Source: Pseudosulfitobacter pseudonitzschiae
Lineage (GTDB): Bacteria; Pseudomonadota; Alphaproteobacteria; Rhodobacterales; Rhodobacteraceae
Length of the DNA stretch: 64,000 bases
Assembly (NCBI RefSeq): GCF_900129395.1
Contig: NZ_FQVP01000012.1
Coordinates: forward strand, 1-64,000
Direction of reading: 5' to 3'
The notes below the pieces were generated by a model. That model saw only the letters and a list, made by a program, of their open reading frames with translations. It did no database searches and was not told where the DNA came from. Within the stretch, counting starts at the first letter, position 1, and every line of letters starts with the position of its first letter. The position numbers were made by a program, and so were the translations under genes. Below, one piece after another: positions 24,766 through 32,906 of the stretch.

Positions 24766-25248
24766 ATGGAAACTGTGGGCCTTGGATTTTGTTATGAAGA
24801 TTTGCCGGTGGGGCGCGAATTTCGGACCATCGGCCGTACTGTGACCGAAACAGACATCACGAATTTCGTCAGTGTCACCGGCATGCTCGAAGTGTTGTTC
24901 ATCAACAGCGACTTTCGCGAAAAGGAATCCAATATCGACGGCTTCGCCGCCCCCGGCGCGCTTGTCTATACCTTCATGGAGGGTCTGCTGACCCAGTCCA
25001 CGATGCAACACACGGGCTTTGCCTTTCTGGAAATGGAGCTGAAGGTTCTGGGGCCGACCTTCGCGGGGGACACGATCCATTGCGAGGTCGAGGTCATCGA
25101 GTCGCGCCGCTCGAAGAGCCGGCCGAACCGCGGCCTGGTTCGGACCCGGAACAGGGTTTTCAAACAAACCGGGGAGCAGGTGCTGGACTACACGCCCCTG
25201 CGGATGATCAAGGCACGCACGGCGGACAAGGAACCGGGAGAGGACTAG
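24766..25248 (+). CDS. MaoC-like hot-dog protein, probable hydratase or thioesterase relative
   Basis: A 160-residue single hot-dog protein. The start at 24766 follows AGGAGAAAG. The region VTGMLEVLFINSDFREKE occupies the place of the MaoC motif (Asp-x-Asn-Pro-x-His), but the Asp and His are not obvious, so hydratase activity is uncertain. FAAPGALVYTFMEGLL matches the second conserved block. It is closely related in layout to the protein at 38768. Together with the IclR gene 107 bases downstream it forms a unit divergent from the eight-gene operon. Confidence 0.75.
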   Translation: METVGLGFCYEDLPVGREFRTIGRTVTETDITNFVSVTGMLEVLFINSDFREKESNIDGFAAPGALVYTFMEGLLTQSTMQHTGFAFLEMELKVLGPTFAGDTIHCEVEVIESRRSKSRPNRGLVRTRNRVFKQTGEQVLDYTPLRMIKARTADKEPGED

Positions 25249-25354
25249 ACCTTTTTTGGTACGCTGCGCAGGTCCGATCCCGGCCGAATATGGGTGGACT
25301 GCCGCTTTGGTTTTGCCAATACCTTGTCGCATCGCGAAACTGGAGGCGTCGACC

Positions 25355-26173
25355 ATGAAAACCGCGCAATCTGACGGAATTGGATCTGCCGGACGCACAT
25401 CGGAAGGGCCACGGTCGCTAAACCGCATTCTGTCGCTTTTCGATCTGCTCGCGCAAAGCAACCGGCGCATGTCCCTGTCCGAACTCAGCAGCGCGCTGGA
25501 TTGCCCTAAGAGCAGTTTGCTGGTGCTGCTGCGCCCCCTCACTGAAATGAGTTACCTGATGCGCGAGAACGACGCGTATTTCCTCGGGCCACGGATTTTT
25601 CAGTTCGCCCAGTCCATCCTGGCCAACCACCCGTTCGGGTCGGTCCTGCGCGGGGTAATGAACGACCTCGTCAAACAGACCGGCGAGACGGTCCTCTACG
25701 CTGTTCGCGATGGCGATCGTGTGGTCTATTCGTCGGTCATCGAAAGCCCGCAGCCCGTGCGGTACGTGGCCCAGACGGGAGTCGACCGGCCTTTGTTCTG
25801 TTCGGCATCGGGTCTTGTCATGCTGGCCTATGACACCCCAGAGGAGCTTGATGCCTACTTCGAACGGACGGAACTGACGCCGCTTACCGGCAATTCGATC
25901 ACCGACGAAAACGCATTGCGGCACATGGTTTCGGAAATTCGTGAAACCGGTTACGCCAGAACGGTCGGTACGGCGCATGTCGATGCAGCGGGCTTCGGAG
26001 TTCCCGTGTTTCGTGCCGATGGAAATCTCGCAGGGGCTTTGGTGATCGGCGCGCCGCTGGAACGCGCCGCCCGGAACCGGAAACTGTGCGTGACAGCGGC
26101 CAAAGCGAGCGCCGAACAGCTTTCTCTTGCGCTAGGCTATCGTCCGGACCAGACCGGAACTGCCCTGAATTAG
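25355..26173 (+). CDS. IclR-family transcriptional regulator
   Basis: A 272-residue IclR protein: winged helix-turn-helix at about 21-80 (LNRILSLFDLLA, then LSELSSALDCPKSSLLVLLRPL), followed by the IclR effector domain to the C-terminus. The start at 25355 is chosen because homology begins just inside it; no strong Shine-Dalgarno distinguishes it. It sits at the centre of the 16-36 kb block whose three promoters carry GCACATATGTG, so it is the best candidate to bind that palindrome. The effector is probably an acid or acyl-CoA of the pathway. Both points are inference. Confidence 0.9.
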   Translation: MKTAQSDGIGSAGRTSEGPRSLNRILSLFDLLAQSNRRMSLSELSSALDCPKSSLLVLLRPLTEMSYLMRENDAYFLGPRIFQFAQSILANHPFGSVLRGVMNDLVKQTGETVLYAVRDGDRVVYSSVIESPQPVRYVAQTGVDRPLFCSASGLVMLAYDTPEELDAYFERTELTPLTGNSITDENALRHMVSEIRETGYARTVGTAHVDAAGFGVPVFRADGNLAGALVIGAPLERAARNRKLCVTAAKASAEQLSLALGYRPDQTGTALN

Positions 26174-26206
26174 GTGCGCGCCGATCCGTCCGGTCGGACC
26201 CCTTCG

Positions 26207-27355
26207 TTACCGCAGGCCCAACCCGCGTGCGATGATGCCGCGCAGGATCTCGCGGGTGCCCCCCCGGAGCGAGAACGACGGCACCGCAAGTTCGGTATAG
26301 GCCAGCACCGCCGCATAGCTGTCGCGTCCTCCGGGCACGGCCGGACGTGAAATCAGGCTTCGGGCCAGACGCGGGATATCCTGCTCGAAGAGCGCGCCGA
26401 GATCCTTGACGATGGCGGCCTGAAGCGCGGGGTTCTTGCCCACGTTCAGCATCCCGGCGACCGAGCGCGACATTTGCCGCAGCACCATCAGATGCGCGGA
26501 CAGGCGGCCGATCTCGGCCTGTTGGGCCTCTGTGGCGTCTTGCCGCAGCAATCGGATCAGTTCCTCGATCAGGGCAAAGGACGACAGGAACCGTTCCGGT
26601 CCGCTGCGTTCGAAAGCCAGTTCGCTCATGACTTGTGACCAGCCCTCGCCCTTTTCGCCCAGAAGCGCGTCGGATGGCAGGAACGTGTCATCGAAAATCA
26701 CCTGATTGAAATGATGCTCTCCGGCCATGTCGATGATCGGGCTGATCTGGATATTCTTCGTGGCCTTGAGGTCGACCAGAAGCTGGCTCATCCCGCCGTG
26801 GCGGTCGTCGCTCTTGCCGGTGCGGCAAAACAGGATCATGTAATCGGCCACATGGGCGTAGGTCGTCCAGACCTTGGTGCCGTTGACGCGGAAACCGCCC
26901 TCGACTTCGGTGGCGACGGTGCGCGTCGCCGCGAGGTCTGAGCCGCAATCGGGTTCGCTCATCCCGATGCAGAAACACAGCTCGCCCGCAGCGATGCGCG
27001 GCACGATCGCGCGTTTTTGCTCTTCGGTTCCCTTGGCCAGAATCAGAGGGCCACTTTGGCGGTCGGCGATCCAGTGCGCGATTACCGGCGCGCCGGCGGC
27101 CAGCAGTTCTTCGGACACGACATAGCGTTCCAGCGCGCTGCGCGCGTGGCCGCCGTATTCCTCGGGAAAGGTCATACCGACCCAGCCGCGTTGCGCCAGC
27201 TTGCGCGAGAAGTCCCGGCTGAACCCGTTCCATGATTTCGCACGCTTCTCGGGCGAGAAATCGGCCAGTTCCTCAGCCAGGAACGCGCGGACCTCCTGGC
27301 GCAGGTCGTTGTGATCGGCGCCGGACGGGGGCGGGGGGAATGCGGTGAGTGTCAT
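26207..27355 (-). CDS. Acyl-CoA dehydrogenase, catalytic subunit of a heteromeric pair
   Basis: A 382-residue ACAD with MSEPDCGSDLAAT in the flavin loop and a C-terminal LRGGTREIL with Glu369 as base. Its start overlaps the preceding ACAD stop by 4 bases. That neighbour lacks a base, so the two should form a mixed enzyme. Last gene of the MmgE/PrpD operon 29840-26207, convergent with the IclR gene. Confidence 0.92.
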   Translation of the reverse strand: MTLTAFPPPPSGADHNDLRQEVRAFLAEELADFSPEKRAKSWNGFSRDFSRKLAQRGWVGMTFPEEYGGHARSALERYVVSEELLAAGAPVIAHWIADRQSGPLILAKGTEEQKRAIVPRIAAGELCFCIGMSEPDCGSDLAATRTVATEVEGGFRVNGTKVWTTYAHVADYMILFCRTGKSDDRHGGMSQLLVDLKATKNIQISPIIDMAGEHHFNQVIFDDTFLPSDALLGEKGEGWSQVMSELAFERSGPERFLSSFALIEELIRLLRQDATEAQQAEIGRLSAHLMVLRQMSRSVAGMLNVGKNPALQAAIVKDLGALFEQDIPRLARSLISRPAVPGGRDSYAAVLAYTELAVPSFSLRGGTREILRGIIARGLGLR

Positions 27356-28410
27356 GTCAGAACGCCTTGTGCAGTGCTGTCGGTGATGAAGTGCCAGAAA
27401 GTGTCGTGGGGGCTCGACAGGGCGGCACGCCCCAATTCCCTGTTCCAGTCCAATTCGGTGCCGAACTCGTCTTGCCAGCTCCAGATCCGTTTGGTGAAAT
27501 GGTGCAGCGCATGTTCCTCAGTATAGCCGATGGCCCCGTGAATCTGGTGGGCCAGCGCACCGACCGTCTGCGCAGCTTCTCCGGAGCGGCTTTTGGCGGC
27601 GGCAACGGTCAGCGCGAAGGCGGCGGTGTCATAGCTGCCGGCCGCCATTTCGGCGGCCGCACGCGCCGCGGCGGTTTCTCCGGCCATTGTCGCGAGGTAT
27701 TGTTGTATCGACTGAAACTTGCCGATCGGCCGCCCGAATTGCACCCGATCATTGGCGTATTCGACGCTCATCCGCAGGATAGTCTCCAGCGCGCCGGCCG
27801 TGGCCAGACTGCGGACAAGCGCACCAAGCCCGCGCATTCCGCCCATTGATCGGTACGCGGGAGCGGCATCAGCGTCCGTTAGCGCAAGGTCGACCGCAAC
27901 ATCGTCGCGCGGCATCCCGGCGAGATCCTGCGCCGGGGTGACTGTCAGATCCTTGACCGGCAGGGACAGAACATGGTTGACGCCGTCCAGCGCGGCGATG
28001 GTCACGATCCGGTCCGCCCAGCGGGCAAAAGGCACCATCGCCAGGTGACCGCTCGCATGGAGAGCACCGCCGCGCCGTTCCAGCCGCAGCGCCGCGTCCT
28101 CGGCGATGGTCAGCCTGCCGCGGGGCAGCGCCAAACCCGCGCCCGCCAGCACCGCATTTGCAATCAGTGTTTCGGCCAGAGGCAATGGCAAGCCGTGCGC
28201 ACCGGCAACGCGCACCAGCCCAAGCGCCTCGGCGGCGGGCACGCCGAAACCGCCAGCCTCTTCGGGCACCAGGGCCATGTGCAGCCCGGCCTCTTCGATC
28301 CGGGTCCAGAGCGTCTCGGGGCATTGCCCGGCAGCGGCATCCGCGCGCAGGCGATGGTGGACATGGTCGCGGAAAAGCCGCTCGGCCATGTCATGGATCA
28401 TTGATTCCAT
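27352..28410 (-). CDS. Acyl-CoA dehydrogenase, non-catalytic-type subunit of a heteromeric pair
   Basis: A 352-residue, somewhat short ACAD-fold protein. It keeps ANDRVQFGRPIGKFQSIQQ and QIHGAIGYTEEHALHHFTKR but no GGTNEI-type motif. Its start shares one base with the stop of the MmgE/PrpD gene (TGATG) and its stop overlaps the catalytic subunit (ATGA), so the three genes are translationally coupled. Role: structural partner of the ACAD at 26207. Confidence 0.87.
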   Translation of the reverse strand: MESMIHDMAERLFRDHVHHRLRADAAAGQCPETLWTRIEEAGLHMALVPEEAGGFGVPAAEALGLVRVAGAHGLPLPLAETLIANAVLAGAGLALPRGRLTIAEDAALRLERRGGALHASGHLAMVPFARWADRIVTIAALDGVNHVLSLPVKDLTVTPAQDLAGMPRDDVAVDLALTDADAAPAYRSMGGMRGLGALVRSLATAGALETILRMSVEYANDRVQFGRPIGKFQSIQQYLATMAGETAAARAAAEMAAGSYDTAAFALTVAAAKSRSGEAAQTVGALAHQIHGAIGYTEEHALHHFTKRIWSWQDEFGTELDWNRELGRAALSSPHDTFWHFITDSTAQGVLT

Positions 28411-29840
28411 CAGGTGGTCCTTTCAAAAGGTGCTTGGTTGGCGGCAGCAGCGCCCTGTCCCGGTGTTCTGTTCCGGGACCGGTCCGATTTGCCATCGGGG
28501 GTCGCCGGATCGCGCAGCGGCGGCAGATGAAGACGTGTGCGCAGTTCCTTACGAAACGCCCCGGTGGCGGGTGGCGTGCCACCGTTCTTGCGGTATTTCT
28601 CAAGACAATCGGCGATCTTCTCACCGATCTCGGCGGGACTTGCCGGGTCTGCGGGCGAACCGGGATGCGCCGCGACCGAGGTTTCGGCAAGGGTTTCGTT
28701 CCCCCTGCGCAGGCGGACATGGACCGCTCCGTGGTCCACACCGACGCGATCCGGTCCCGCGTCCGGTTTGGTTTCGATGATTACCATGCTCATGAGACGG
28801 CGGATCTCGGGGCGGTGAGGACTGTCGTCCTCGAAATCCGCAAGCCCGACCCGGCCCTGATGCAAGGCTGCCGACAAGGTATAGGCGGCGCAGAACTTGG
28901 CTTCTGTTCCATCGTTGGGATCAACGATATGCAGGGGCAGCATGACGCCCTTTGGCACTGTCATTTCGATCACAGAGCCATCGGGCACCGCGTTTCCTCC
29001 GCGTTGGGCGTAAAGGTGCCGCCCTGCGGCGATCATCCTGTGGGTGAGATAGCAGCAGGGATAAAGCTTGCGTGACACGCTGCCGAGATCAATTCTTGGC
29101 TCCACCTTGGCAGGGTCGGCAGCAAGCCCGTCCGGACCGGCATAAAGATCGAAGAATCCGCGCGGCGCGAAAATATCGGGTGCGGCGGTGATTCCGGCCT
29201 CGGCCATGCGGGCGGCCCGCACCCCGACGAGGGCAGCATTGCCGGCCTGGATCGGTTTGGCCATCGCGCCGAAATTGATCTGCAATCCACCGGCCTGCGA
29301 TGCGGCCAGCGCCAGCGCGTTGCCGGTTGCCGCTTCGTCGAGGGCAAGCTGATGCGCGACCGCCGCCGCAGCAGCTACAGCCCCGATCGTCGATGTGGCG
29401 TGCCAGCCCTTGGCGTAGTGACCAAAGCCCAGAACCTGACCCAGCGCCACATTGACGGCTGTTCCCACCGCAAGCGCGGGGCCGACGCGGGCGGTCGTCT
29501 CGGGTCGAGCCTCTGCCATGGCCAGCAGCGCGGGCACCAGCACTACGCTGGGGTGGGTGACGCTGAGGGTGTGGACATCGTCGAAATCCAGCGCATGACC
29601 GGCAACGGCGTTGAGGAACGCGACCCGTTCGACGCCGCGCTCTCCGACGGAACCCACCGGTGTTGCGGCCTCGTCCCCGTCAAGTGCCGCCAGCCGGCGG
29701 ACCACCGGCGCGTGCCAGCCGCCGTAGATAACAGCCACCGTATCTTCCACGCATAGCGCGGCCTGCTCGGCATTTGGCGTGTCCAGCCGATGCCGCGCGG
29801 TGATGAACCGCGTCAGACGGCGGGTGAAATCGCTGACCAT
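28410..29840 (-). CDS. MmgE/PrpD family protein
   Basis: A 476-residue MmgE/PrpD-fold protein, the family of 2-methylcitrate dehydratase and cis-aconitate decarboxylase. The N-terminal helical domain includes the DFDDVHTLSVTHPSVVLVPALLA segment, and GFHYAKGWHATSTIGAVAAA-like and CCYLTHRMIAA-type segments follow in order. The C-terminus carries an extra low-complexity tail of about 30 residues. It could dehydrate or decarboxylate a (methyl)citrate-like or itaconate-like acid. The start at 29840 follows AGAGGA. First gene of an operon with an ACAD pair, preceded by the GCACATATGTG site at 29914. Confidence 0.85.
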   Translation of the reverse strand: MVSDFTRRLTRFITARHRLDTPNAEQAALCVEDTVAVIYGGWHAPVVRRLAALDGDEAATPVGSVGERGVERVAFLNAVAGHALDFDDVHTLSVTHPSVVLVPALLAMAEARPETTARVGPALAVGTAVNVALGQVLGFGHYAKGWHATSTIGAVAAAAAVAHQLALDEAATGNALALAASQAGGLQINFGAMAKPIQAGNAALVGVRAARMAEAGITAAPDIFAPRGFFDLYAGPDGLAADPAKVEPRIDLGSVSRKLYPCCYLTHRMIAAGRHLYAQRGGNAVPDGSVIEMTVPKGVMLPLHIVDPNDGTEAKFCAAYTLSAALHQGRVGLADFEDDSPHRPEIRRLMSMVIIETKPDAGPDRVGVDHGAVHVRLRRGNETLAETSVAAHPGSPADPASPAEIGEKIADCLEKYRKNGGTPPATGAFRKELRTRLHLPPLRDPATPDGKSDRSRNRTPGQGAAAANQAPFERTT

Positions 29841-29913
29841 GTCCTGATCCTCTCTGGTACTGCACATTGCCCCAAGTCAGGAGGTGCTATCAATTCAGAT
29901 GACCCCCTTTTCG

Positions 29914-29923
29914 CACATATGTG
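29914..29923. promoter_or_regulatory. CACATATGTG palindrome, copy 2
   Basis: A perfect palindrome within TCGCACATATGTGTT at 29911-29925, a 15-base string repeated exactly at 31025-31039. It is 74 bp before the MmgE/PrpD start at 29840 (-), a normal operator distance. Probable IclR site. Confidence 0.6.
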
Positions 29924-30003
29924 TTGAACTGGGCTATCGCGTTGTGATCCCCGCAGGGTTAAAGCAGCCGGACGGCCATCCTTCATCTGAACCCTTTTGG
30001 AGA

Positions 30004-30216
30004 TCAAACGCCGGACGTGTCGGAATAACGTTGAAGCGAAGCGCAACTGCGGTTGGGGATGTCTGCGCGAATGGTCTGGAAGGCAAAGGCGCATTGCGGG
30101 CCGCAGCGGATGAAGCTGGCATCCAGAACATCGCAGCCCGACCAGCGTGTCCGGAACTGGCGCAGCTTTGCAGGCAGGCCAAATGCCTCGTAACAGCGGG
30201 TGCAGATGCCGTCCAT
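30004..30216 (-). CDS. Small Cys-rich hypothetical protein, doubtful or partial
   Basis: A 70-residue frame with G/C-rich third positions like real local genes. It has six cysteines, including a C-x2-C near the start (GICTRCYEAFG) and CGPQC at about 38-42, which may bind metal. I recognise no family. No Shine-Dalgarno is evident and the end looks arbitrary, so it may be a fragment of a longer gene that has decayed. Confidence 0.3.
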   Translation of the reverse strand: MDGICTRCYEAFGLPAKLRQFRTRWSGCDVLDASFIRCGPQCAFAFQTIRADIPNRSCASLQRYSDTSGV

Positions 30217-30339
30217 TGATGCTCTGAAACGGCCCGCCGCACGAAACCCGGCTGGCCGGGGTGCTTTTTCTTTGGGGGGGGTTGTTCGACTCGGTCGAAT
30301 GGTGACGTCCGCCGTCGGCGCGCGGCAGGGTTGCGCCCC

Positions 30340-30996
30340 TGACCGGGGCCTTGCCGGGCTGGGCCTGTTGGTCGGTCGTAGTCGTTGTGGGTCATATCCT
30401 TATGCTGGGTGGCATCGTCGTGATACTGGACAGAGCGACGGAATACAGTTTCCAAACCGTCCTGATTACCATCGTGCCGGTTTATGCCCTTCTCTGGTCG
30501 GGTCTGCCGGCAGCATTTCCGACACGTCGCGACGGTTCGTGAAACGGGCACCGGGATTCGCGACCGAAATGAGCGTTACCGCTTCGGCGGGGTTCATCGG
30601 CCTTGTCGCACTTTAGGTCGTCCCGTCGAATGGATTGCCGACCCTCTTGGCTGGATCGCAACGCGGCCTGACGTGACCGTTGTGCTGTTGATCATGACGG
30701 TATTCCTGACGGGGCTGCTGGGTATGCACCCGATGATCTCGGTGGTGTTGCTGGCGGAAGTGGTCATTCGCATCGGCGTGGATGGTTTGTCACCCCTTGC
30801 TCCGGGCCTTGCGCTGGCCGGTGGATGGAGCAGCATCATTTGTATGAGGCTTGCCATCACCGCCGTCGTTTATGCGTCTTCCATCGTCAGGGAACGGCCC
30901 CTGACCATCGGTTTGAGATGGAACGGGCTGTTCGGTCTGGTCAGCATCCTTCTCATTGCTCTCATTGTCGTCGGCAGGCCCGCTCTGATGTCCTGA
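30340..30996 (+). pseudogene. Frameshifted polytopic membrane protein
   Basis: Hydrophobic segments of one membrane protein appear in all three forward frames in succession. VVVVVGHILMLGGIVVILD with the following helices ends at 30542. Then TEMSVTASAGFIGLVAL, in a second frame, ends at 30616. Finally a long C-terminal part with four or more helices (VTVVLLIMTVFLTGLLG, ISVVLLAEVVIRIGVDG, GWSSIICMRL, LTIGLRWNGLFGLVSI) is in a third frame to 30996. At least two frameshifts are therefore needed, near 30530 and 30605. The GWSS-I and IGLRWN stretches suggest a permease-like protein, but I cannot name it. Confidence 0.6.
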
Positions 30997-31027
30997 TCCT
31001 GCGCCATGCGCCCTGCGCGGCCAATCG

Positions 31028-31037
31028 CACATATGTG
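31028..31037. promoter_or_regulatory. CACATATGTG palindrome, copy 3
   Basis: A perfect palindrome inside the 15-base string TCGCACATATGTGTT (31025-31039), identical to the copy at 29911-29925. It lies 123 bp before the CoA-transferase start at 31161 and just after the decayed membrane-protein gene. Probable IclR site for the 31161-35912 operon. Confidence 0.6.
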
Positions 31038-31160
31038 TTCGATCACCTCCGTCACATCCCGGAAGGTGCTGGATCGCGTGCGGTCGAGTACAGTTGTTCT
31101 GCGAAAACTCCCCGGCGGTCGGCCCGGTAAAACAGCAGCATCGGAGCGACGTACCGAACA

Positions 31161-32099
31161 ATGGAAGGCCAAACGACACTCACGCGCCGCAGCAAGGTCA
31201 CGGGGCTGCAGGACGCAGCGCGCCGGGCCCGGGACGCTTTGCGGGAACGTCCGGACCTGTGCCTTGGCGGGCTGTTCAAGCAGGGCAGGCCGGTCGCTCT
31301 GGTGCGCGGGCTGCTGGCGGTGGGGGCAAAGGGCCTGCATATCTATTCCTCGCCCGGTGCGGGCTATGACGTCGATCTGATGATCGCGGCGGGCGCGGTC
31401 GAGCAGGTGTTCATTCCCGGCGTCACGCTGGAGAACCGTCTTTGCCCCAATTTCAGAAGCGCGGTCGAGGCGGGGCAGGTGACTGCCCATGCACTTGATG
31501 CCTTGACCGTAGTTGGGGGGCTGATGGCGTCGGCCCACGGTGTGCCGTTTCAGCCGATCGACGCGCTGCGGGGGTCGGACGTGCTGAAGCACAATCCGCT
31601 GATCCGCGAAATCGACTGTCCGTTTTCGGGCCGCCGCATCCACGCCGTCGGACCGATCCGGCCCCGCGTGACCTTCCTGCACGCGCAGGAAGCCGACCGC
31701 TGGGGGAACCTGCGCCATCTCAGCACGATGGTCTATGCCGATCAGCTGATGGCGCGCGCCTCGGACATGGTCATTGCCAGCGTGGACAGGATCGTGCCGG
31801 ACGAGGTGATCCTTGATGACCCGTCACGGGTCACGGTGCCATCACACTATGTCGACGCCGTGGTCGAAGTGCCTTACGGCGCGCATCCCACCGCGAGCTT
31901 CCCCAATTACGCGATGGACGAGGATCATATCGACGCCTACGCCGATCTGGGCGACGCCGCCCGGGCCGGCGACCGCGCGGGGCTGGATGCCTACATCGCG
32001 CGCCATGTGACCGGGCCTAAAGATCAGGAAGACTATATCAAAACAGTCGGGGGCGCAGAATATCTCGCGCAGCTTAACGCGGAGACGCGGAAAGGATGA
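31161..32099 (+). CDS. Class I CoA-transferase-like subunit A (GctA/IpdA type)
   Basis: A 312-residue alpha subunit of the glutaconate CoA-transferase type. Markers are LCLGGLFKQGRPVALVRGLL near the start, the SSPGAGYDVDLMIAAGAVEQVF segment and a C-terminal VPSHYVDAVVEVPYGAHPTASF block. The pair GctA/GctB transfers CoA between acids; the related IpdA/IpdB of steroid degradation instead opens a ring by a retro-Claisen reaction. Which applies is not decidable by eye. It overlaps the beta subunit by 4 bases. No clear Shine-Dalgarno is present near the ATG. Confidence 0.88.
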   Translation: MEGQTTLTRRSKVTGLQDAARRARDALRERPDLCLGGLFKQGRPVALVRGLLAVGAKGLHIYSSPGAGYDVDLMIAAGAVEQVFIPGVTLENRLCPNFRSAVEAGQVTAHALDALTVVGGLMASAHGVPFQPIDALRGSDVLKHNPLIREIDCPFSGRRIHAVGPIRPRVTFLHAQEADRWGNLRHLSTMVYADQLMARASDMVIASVDRIVPDEVILDDPSRVTVPSHYVDAVVEVPYGAHPTASFPNYAMDEDHIDAYADLGDAARAGDRAGLDAYIARHVTGPKDQEDYIKTVGGAEYLAQLNAETRKG

Positions 32100-32863
32100 G
32101 TGCTGCGATTTCCCCCCTTGAGCAGATGGTCGTGGTGCTGGCCCGCGATCTGGCCGATGGCGAACTGGGCGCGGCGGGTGCTGCGGCCTTGGTGCCGATG
32201 GCGGCGATCGCACTGGCGCGCGAACTGCACGCACCCAACCTGACAGTCGGCGGAGAGATGTTCTTCAACCCCGAGCCGGGACGGCTCTATCCCTCTATGC
32301 TGGACGACCGCGCTTTGGGCCGCTGCGAGGCCGCAGAGACGTTCATCGAGCTGTTCGGCCACAGCCATCACGGGCTGGAATTCTTCTTTCACAGCGGGTT
32401 GCAGCATGACGCCTATGGCAACATCAACCTGCATCACGTCGGTGGCACGCTGCACGCGCCCAAGGTGCGCGGACCGGGGGCGGCCAACCTGTCCTACTGC
32501 CACACTTCGACGCGGTTCTACATCTGCCCGACGCTTCATACGACGCGGAATTTTGTCGAAAAAGTAGATTTCGTCACCATACCGGGGCACCTTTCCGGCC
32601 CCGAGGCAAAGCGCGTCGCCGGCCTGACCAACGAAGGGCCGCGGTTCGTAGTGACACCCCGCGCGGTTCTGGATTTCGACCCGGCGACGCTGCGGATGCG
32701 ACTGAAATCTGTCCACGCGGGCCATACGGCCGCAGAGGTTCAGCGCCACACGGGGTTTGACCTTGGGATCACTCAGAACGTGCCGCAAACGCCGCTGCCA
32801 ACAGAGGAGGAACTGACGGCTCTGCGTGAGCGGATCGACAAGACCGGAACTTTGCGCGCCTGA
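32096..32863 (+). CDS. Class I CoA-transferase-like subunit B (GctB/IpdB type)
   Basis: A 255-residue beta subunit. Glu54 sits at the same number as the catalytic glutamate of Acidaminococcus glutaconate CoA-transferase beta subunit, but in the context VGGEMFFNPE rather than the usual E-x-G signature. The active site is therefore related but not typical. The RFVVTPRAVLDFDP C-terminal block is normal for the family. It is translationally coupled to subunit A and followed by a TAXI-TRAP importer, so the pair probably acts on the imported acid or its CoA ester. Confidence 0.87.
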   Translation: MSAAISPLEQMVVVLARDLADGELGAAGAAALVPMAAIALARELHAPNLTVGGEMFFNPEPGRLYPSMLDDRALGRCEAAETFIELFGHSHHGLEFFFHSGLQHDAYGNINLHHVGGTLHAPKVRGPGAANLSYCHTSTRFYICPTLHTTRNFVEKVDFVTIPGHLSGPEAKRVAGLTNEGPRFVVTPRAVLDFDPATLRMRLKSVHAGHTAAEVQRHTGFDLGITQNVPQTPLPTEEELTALRERIDKTGTLRA

Positions 32864-32906
32864 CGCGCAAGTACGGGTAATTCTGAACAACAACTGGGAG
32901 GAAGAC

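Larger units (their letters stand above)
29841..31160. other. Intergenic region with decayed gene fragments
   Basis: The spacer between the MmgE operon (-) and the CoA-transferase operon (+) contains two copies of the GCACATATGTG palindrome (29914 and 31028), a small Cys-rich frame at 30004-30216 (-), a run of eight G at about 30274, and a membrane-protein gene broken by frameshifts at 30340-30996 (+). It looks like a site of gene loss or insertion between two co-regulated operons. Confidence 0.5.
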
